A program made the position numbers and the translations under genes. The notes below the pieces were generated by a model that had not been told where the DNA came from, did not search any database, and saw only the letters and a list, made by a program, of their open reading frames with translations. DNA of 8,651 nt from Ilumatobacteraceae bacterium (GTDB taxonomy: Bacteria; Actinomycetota; Acidimicrobiia; Acidimicrobiales; Ilumatobacteraceae): contig JAODBQ010000254.1 in NCBI GenBank assembly GCA_025464045.1, forward strand, positions 1 through 8,651, given 5' to 3'. Shown piece by piece: positions 6,220 to 8,651 of the stretch; the first letter of the stretch is position 1; every line of letters starts with the position of its first letter.

Positions 6220-6888
6220 ATGCATCCGGCGGACCGCTTTGCCTCGTTGATCAGCGGTCCATCCGTGGACGCGGACCTCGGTCTGTCGGCGGTGCTGATC
6301 GGCGCGTCGTTCGACGGACGCGCCGACGTCGACGACGTCCTCGCCGAGCTGGACGAGCTGGGCCAGCGGTTCGACCCCTCGTTCGACGGGATCATGCTCG
6401 GTCTGTTCGGCAGCGGTCTGCTGCGTGGGAGCAGCGTCGACTACGGCGACCCGCGGAACTCGTACCTCCACGAGGTGCTGCAACGTCGGGTCGGGCTGCC
6501 GATCCTGCTCAGCATCGTCGCCATCGAGGTCGGCCGCCGCGCCGGAGTGCCGATCGTCGGCGTCGGTCTGCCCGGGCACTTCGTCGTCGGCGACGTCGAA
6601 TCCGAGCGGTTCGCCGATCCGTTCTACGGCGGGCAGATCTACGAGCGTGACGAGATCGCCGACGCCTGGCGGCGGATCACCGCGTCGCGCACGGCGCTCG
6701 ATCCGGCGATGCTGCGGCCGACGCCCAATCGCTCGATCCTGCTGCGCGTCCTCAACAACCTGCGCGCCACCCTCGAGCAGCGCAACGACCGCGCCCGGTT
6801 GCCGATCCTGGCGCACCTGCGCGGCGCCTTCCCGGAGCTGCGCCGGGAACGGGCCGACCACGCACGATGGTTGAGCCCGTGGAACTGA
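6220..6888 (+). CDS. SirB1-family transglutaminase-like protein, catalytic cysteine absent
   Basis: A 222-residue protein with the SirB1-type transglutaminase-like core (Pfam Transglut_core2 family, which includes E. coli YchA/SirB1). The diagnostic stretch runs from YGDPRNSYLHEVLQRR through VGLPILLSIVAIEVGRRAGV and GVGLPGHFVV to ADPFYGG, about residues 70-136. His120 in LPGHF and Asp133 in ADPF occupy the positions of the transglutaminase His and Asp. The chain has no cysteine at all; Ser98 lies near where the nucleophile would be. Peptidase or transglutaminase activity by the classical triad is therefore unlikely, and a scaffold or binding role is more probable. The C-terminal part (about 155-222) is helical and basic and resembles the extension that follows this domain in the family. 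The biological role of SirB1 proteins is poorly defined. No signal peptide. The ATG at 6220 lacks a Shine-Dalgarno sequence. The acyl-CoA dehydrogenase gene follows after 175 bp and probably has its own promoter. Confidence 0.85.
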   Translation: MHPADRFASLISGPSVDADLGLSAVLIGASFDGRADVDDVLAELDELGQRFDPSFDGIMLGLFGSGLLRGSSVDYGDPRNSYLHEVLQRRVGLPILLSIVAIEVGRRAGVPIVGVGLPGHFVVGDVESERFADPFYGGQIYERDEIADAWRRITASRTALDPAMLRPTPNRSILLRVLNNLRATLEQRNDRARLPILAHLRGAFPELRRERADHARWLSPWN

Positions 6889-6903
6889 GCGGGCGGTCGC
6901 GGC

Positions 6904-6922
6904 GATGATCGACCCGACCATC
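6904..6922 (+). terminator. Weak candidate hairpin after the SirB1-like gene
   Basis: GATGATCG (6904-6911) pairs with CGACCATC (6915-6922) at seven of eight positions around a 3-nt loop, 15 bases after the stop codon. There is no T-run. It may be a weak terminator separating this gene from the acyl-CoA dehydrogenase, or chance. Confidence 0.25.
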
Positions 6923-7020
6923 AGGCGCGCGCTCGGCCAGTGCTCCGCGCACCCGGGGCGCCGTGACGACGAGGAGGCGTGAAAACCGGATGAACTTCGG
7001 CGGTGGGGCCCGCACATCAC

Positions 7021-7026
7021 TAACGT
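7021..7026 (+). promoter_or_regulatory. Candidate -10 element for the acyl-CoA dehydrogenase gene
   Basis: TAACGT fits the actinobacterial TANNNT -10 pattern and lies 37 nt before the ATG at 7064, leaving room for a leader that contains the Shine-Dalgarno site. The upstream 7 bases per codon context is non-coding and locally A-rich (6981-6997). No clear -35 hexamer is seen at 16-18 nt. Confidence 0.3.
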
Positions 7027-7045
7027 GGTCGCGTTCCACAGCAAC

Positions 7046-7052
7046 AGGGGAG
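7046..7052 (+). promoter_or_regulatory. Shine-Dalgarno site deciding the acyl-CoA dehydrogenase start
   Basis: AGGGGAG lies 11 nt before the ATG at 7064. It favours that start over the in-frame GTG at 7025, which would add 13 residues without a ribosome binding site of its own and would lie within the predicted promoter. Confidence 0.6.
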
Positions 7053-7063
7053 TACAGCCACAC

Positions 7064-8269
7064 ATGACGATCACCGAGCAGGCGGTCACCGCGGACGAGC
7101 AGCGGGTCAGCGAACTGACCGACGAGCTCCTCAGCGAGTTCCCGCCGAAGAACGTCGACTCGACCACGTTCCTCGGCGCTCAGTTCGACAAGGGTCTCGC
7201 CTGGGTCCACTTCCCCGAGGGCCACGGCGGCCTCGGCCTCAACCCGAAGCTGCAGCGGGTCGTCAACGAGAAGGTGTTCGCCGCCGGCGGACCGAACGCG
7301 ATGTTCCGCAACCCGATCGGTCACGGCATGTGCGGCCCGACGGTCGTCGCCTGGGGCAGCGAGGAGCAGAAGGACCGCTACCTGCGCCCGCTCTTCACCG
7401 GCGAGGAGATCTGGTGCCAGCTGTTCAGCGAGCCGGGCTCCGGCTCTGACTTCGCCGGCCTGTCCTCGCGTGGGGTGAAGGACGGCGACGAGTGGATCTG
7501 CAATGGCCAGAAGGTGTGGACGACGCTGGCCCACCTCGCCCGCTGGGGCCTGCTGGTGGTGCGCACCGATCCCGAAGCCGTGAAGCACGCCGGTCTGACC
7601 GCGTTCGTGGTCGACATGCACGCGCCCACCGTCGAGGTCCGCCCGCTGCGGCAGATGACCGGTGAGGCCGAGTTCAACGAGGTCTACTTCACCGACACCC
7701 GCATCCCCGAGACCGAGATGCTGGGCAAGCCGGGCGACGGCTGGCGCGTCTCGCTGACCACCCTGATGAACGAGCGGGTCTCCATCGGCGGCAGCATCCC
7801 GTCGCGTGGCAGCGGCACGATCGGCCACCTGGTCAAGGCCTGGCAGGACCTGTCCGCGGACCGCAAGGACCCCGCCGAGCTCGACGAGGTGATGAAGCTG
7901 TGGATCCGCGCCGAGATCCTGCGGCTCACCAACATCCGCGCCAACCAGAACCGCAAGATGGGCGATCCCGGCCCGGAGGGTTCGATCGGCAAGATGGCCT
8001 CGGCCGACCTGAACAAGGACATCTACGCCAAGGTGATGGACGTCCTCGGTGCCGAGGGGATGCTCTACGGCAGCTACGAGATGATCCGCCCCGAGGTCGC
8101 CAGCGGCTTCGAGACGCTGCAGAAGGCGTTCCTGCGCAGCCGTGCCAACTCCATCGAGGGGGGCACCACCGAGGTGATGAAGAACATCCTCGGCGAGCGC
8201 ATCCTCGGCCTGCCGGGCGACGTCCGCGTCGACCGCGAGGTGCCGTGGAGCCAGGTCCCGCGCAACTGA
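7064..8269 (+). CDS. Acyl-CoA dehydrogenase (FAD-dependent)
   Basis: A 401-residue flavoenzyme that introduces the alpha-beta double bond into an acyl-CoA and passes electrons to electron-transfer flavoprotein, the first oxidative step of beta-oxidation. The three family regions are present: an N-terminal helical domain (about 1-115), a middle beta domain with SEPGSGSD (122-129) and the flavin-contacting VWTT (151-154), and a C-terminal helical domain with the GGTTEVMKNILGERILGLPG tail. At the position of the MCAD catalytic Glu (the residue before GT in EGT), this protein has Gly366. A Glu at 237 in LMNERVSIGG aligns with the helix position that carries the base in isovaleryl-CoA and long-chain enzymes, and is the likely base. 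Start chosen by the Shine-Dalgarno site at 7046-7052. FadE-type enzymes of this kind in actinobacteria act on fatty, branched, aromatic or steroid side-chain CoA esters; the substrate is unresolved. A strong hairpin follows the gene. Confidence 0.96.
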   Translation: MTITEQAVTADEQRVSELTDELLSEFPPKNVDSTTFLGAQFDKGLAWVHFPEGHGGLGLNPKLQRVVNEKVFAAGGPNAMFRNPIGHGMCGPTVVAWGSEEQKDRYLRPLFTGEEIWCQLFSEPGSGSDFAGLSSRGVKDGDEWICNGQKVWTTLAHLARWGLLVVRTDPEAVKHAGLTAFVVDMHAPTVEVRPLRQMTGEAEFNEVYFTDTRIPETEMLGKPGDGWRVSLTTLMNERVSIGGSIPSRGSGTIGHLVKAWQDLSADRKDPAELDEVMKLWIRAEILRLTNIRANQNRKMGDPGPEGSIGKMASADLNKDIYAKVMDVLGAEGMLYGSYEMIRPEVASGFETLQKAFLRSRANSIEGGTTEVMKNILGERILGLPGDVRVDREVPWSQVPRN

Positions 8270-8286
8270 CCTGAACGAACCGACCG

Positions 8287-8325
8287 ACGCCCCGCCCACC
8301 GCCTTCCAGGAAGCGGGCGGGGCGT
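8287..8325 (+). terminator. Intrinsic terminator after the acyl-CoA dehydrogenase gene
   Basis: A perfect 11-bp inverted repeat, ACGCCCCGCCC (8287-8297) and GGGCGGGGCGT (8315-8325), with a 17-nt loop that contains its own small stem (CTTC 8303-8306 with GAAG 8310-8313). It starts 17 bases after the stop codon and is followed by TTCCTCGTTCC. This is the strongest hairpin in the window and sits between convergent genes. Confidence 0.75.
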
Positions 8326-8359
8326 TCCTCGTTCCGGCGGCCGGCCTGTCGCCGATGCT

Positions 8360-8379
8360 CCCGCTCGCGATCGAGCGGG
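8360..8379 (-). terminator. Hairpin downstream of the CoA-transferase gene, candidate terminator
   Basis: Perfect 8-bp arms CCCGCTCG (8360-8367) and CGAGCGGG (8372-8379) enclose a CGAT loop. Two further pairs extend it beyond one mismatch. On the minus strand it lies about 42 bases after the CoA-transferase stop codon, as expected for that gene's terminator, but no T-run follows. Confidence 0.4.
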
Positions 8380-8421
8380 CGCTGATCTTCCTGATCCGAT
8401 GCCGCTCCCGCAGGCAGCCTC

Positions 8422-8651
8422 CTAGAACTGGGTCGCGGGCGCGAACGCGATCACGCCGGCTGCGTCGAGTGCCCTGATCTCGTCGTCGCCCATCCCCGCC
8501 TCGCGCAGCACCTCGAGCGTGTGCTCGCCGATCGCCGGCGCCGGCCCGCGGGGGCGGATGTCGGCGCCGTGGATCTTCATCGGCACGGCGATCGTGCGGA
8601 ACGTGTGCTCGCCGGCGGTGATCTCCGGGTAGGCGCCCGCGGCGGTCGCCT
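8422..8651 (-). CDS. CoA-transferase family III (CaiB/BaiF type), C-terminal 76 residues; 5' end outside window
   Basis: The minus strand is open from the window edge to TAG at 8424-8422. The translated part contains VPMKIHGADIRPRGPAPAIG, then EHTLEVLREAGMGDDEIRALDAAGVI, ending in APATQF. The R-x-PAP-x-IGEHT...VL segment followed by a short helix and the GVI ending is the standard C-terminus of CaiB/BaiF family III CoA-transferases, which move CoA between acyl-CoA thioesters and free carboxylates (formyl-CoA, carnitine, bile-acid or alpha-methylacyl racemase-like branches). The catalytic Asp lies in the missing N-terminal part, so a racemase of the same fold (Amacr-like) cannot be excluded. 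The gene converges on the acyl-CoA dehydrogenase, so it is not in its operon but fits the acyl-CoA theme. Confidence 0.88.
   Translation of the reverse strand, partial: ATAAGAYPEITAGEHTFRTIAVPMKIHGADIRPRGPAPAIGEHTLEVLREAGMGDDEIRALDAAGVIAFAPATQF

Noticed and set aside
7025..7063. Upstream GTG start for the acyl-CoA dehydrogenase
   Set aside because: It lies inside a -10-like element and lacks a Shine-Dalgarno sequence, whereas the ATG at 7064 has AGGGGAG 11 nt upstream.
6181..7167. N-terminal extension of the acyl-CoA synthetase frame on the minus strand
   Set aside because: The extension is antisense to the SirB1-like gene, is low-complexity, and precedes a typical FadD N-terminus at 6180.
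6752..8299. 515-residue minus-strand open frame opposite the acyl-CoA dehydrogenase
   Set aside because: It shows no domain, mirrors the third-position GC bias of the real gene and overlaps the terminator. It is a shadow frame.
8271..8477. Plus-strand frame with protein-like codons after the acyl-CoA dehydrogenase (contains MLPLAIERALIFLI)
   Set aside because: It has no good start codon or ribosome site, runs through the strong terminator hairpin and continues antisense into the CoA-transferase gene.
1..8651. CRISPR arrays, insertion sequences, tRNA or rRNA genes, toxin-antitoxin pairs and phage defence genes
   Set aside because: I looked for repeat-spacer periodicity, terminal repeats with transposase motifs, conserved RNA segments and small paired genes on both strands and saw none. 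Base composition appears uniform across the window.

Overview
This 8.65 kb window is very GC-rich, and its codons end mostly in G or C. It carries several actinobacterial-type genes of acyl-CoA metabolism. The style of these genes, the apparently leaderless starts and the compact layout fit a chromosome of a high-GC actinobacterium; Acidimicrobiia-like or mycobacteria-like lineages are plausible, but this is inference from gene style and no marker gene settles it. I see no mobile element, phage gene, CRISPR array, tRNA or rRNA.

Layout from left to right: (1) the 3' part of an acyl-CoA synthetase gene (+, 1-561, its start lies before the window); (2) a convergent glycerophosphodiester phosphodiesterase-family gene (-, 677-1429); (3) only 21 bp away and divergent, an NAD(P)-dependent aldehyde dehydrogenase (+, 1451-2833); (4) a DEAD-box RNA helicase with a long disordered N-terminus (+, 3001-4536); (5) a convergent complete fatty acyl-CoA synthetase (-, 4627-6180); (6) divergent from it, 39 bp away, a SirB1-type transglutaminase-like protein (+, 6220-6888); (7) an acyl-CoA dehydrogenase (+, 7064-8269); (8) a convergent CoA-transferase family III (CaiB/BaiF) gene running off the right edge (-, 8422-8651).

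Four of the eight genes (two acyl-CoA synthetases, the acyl-CoA dehydrogenase and the CoA-transferase) act directly on acyl-CoA thioesters. The aldehyde dehydrogenase could supply a carboxylic acid to such a pathway. Together they suggest a neighbourhood for activating and beta-oxidising some carboxylic acid, but the strands alternate, so this is not one operon and no substrate can be named. The helicase and the SirB1-like protein look like unrelated housekeeping neighbours.

The most unusual sequence feature is at the two divergent gene pairs. Both have very short spacers, lack Shine-Dalgarno sequences, and contain back-to-back overlapping -10-like hexamers within a shared 9-mer (CGACGATAC), which suggests compact bidirectional promoters producing leaderless or near-leaderless mRNAs. 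The convergent junctions hold GC-rich inverted repeats that are likely terminators; the clearest is the 11-bp perfect stem after the acyl-CoA dehydrogenase. I did not find a convincing undescribed multi-gene system here.
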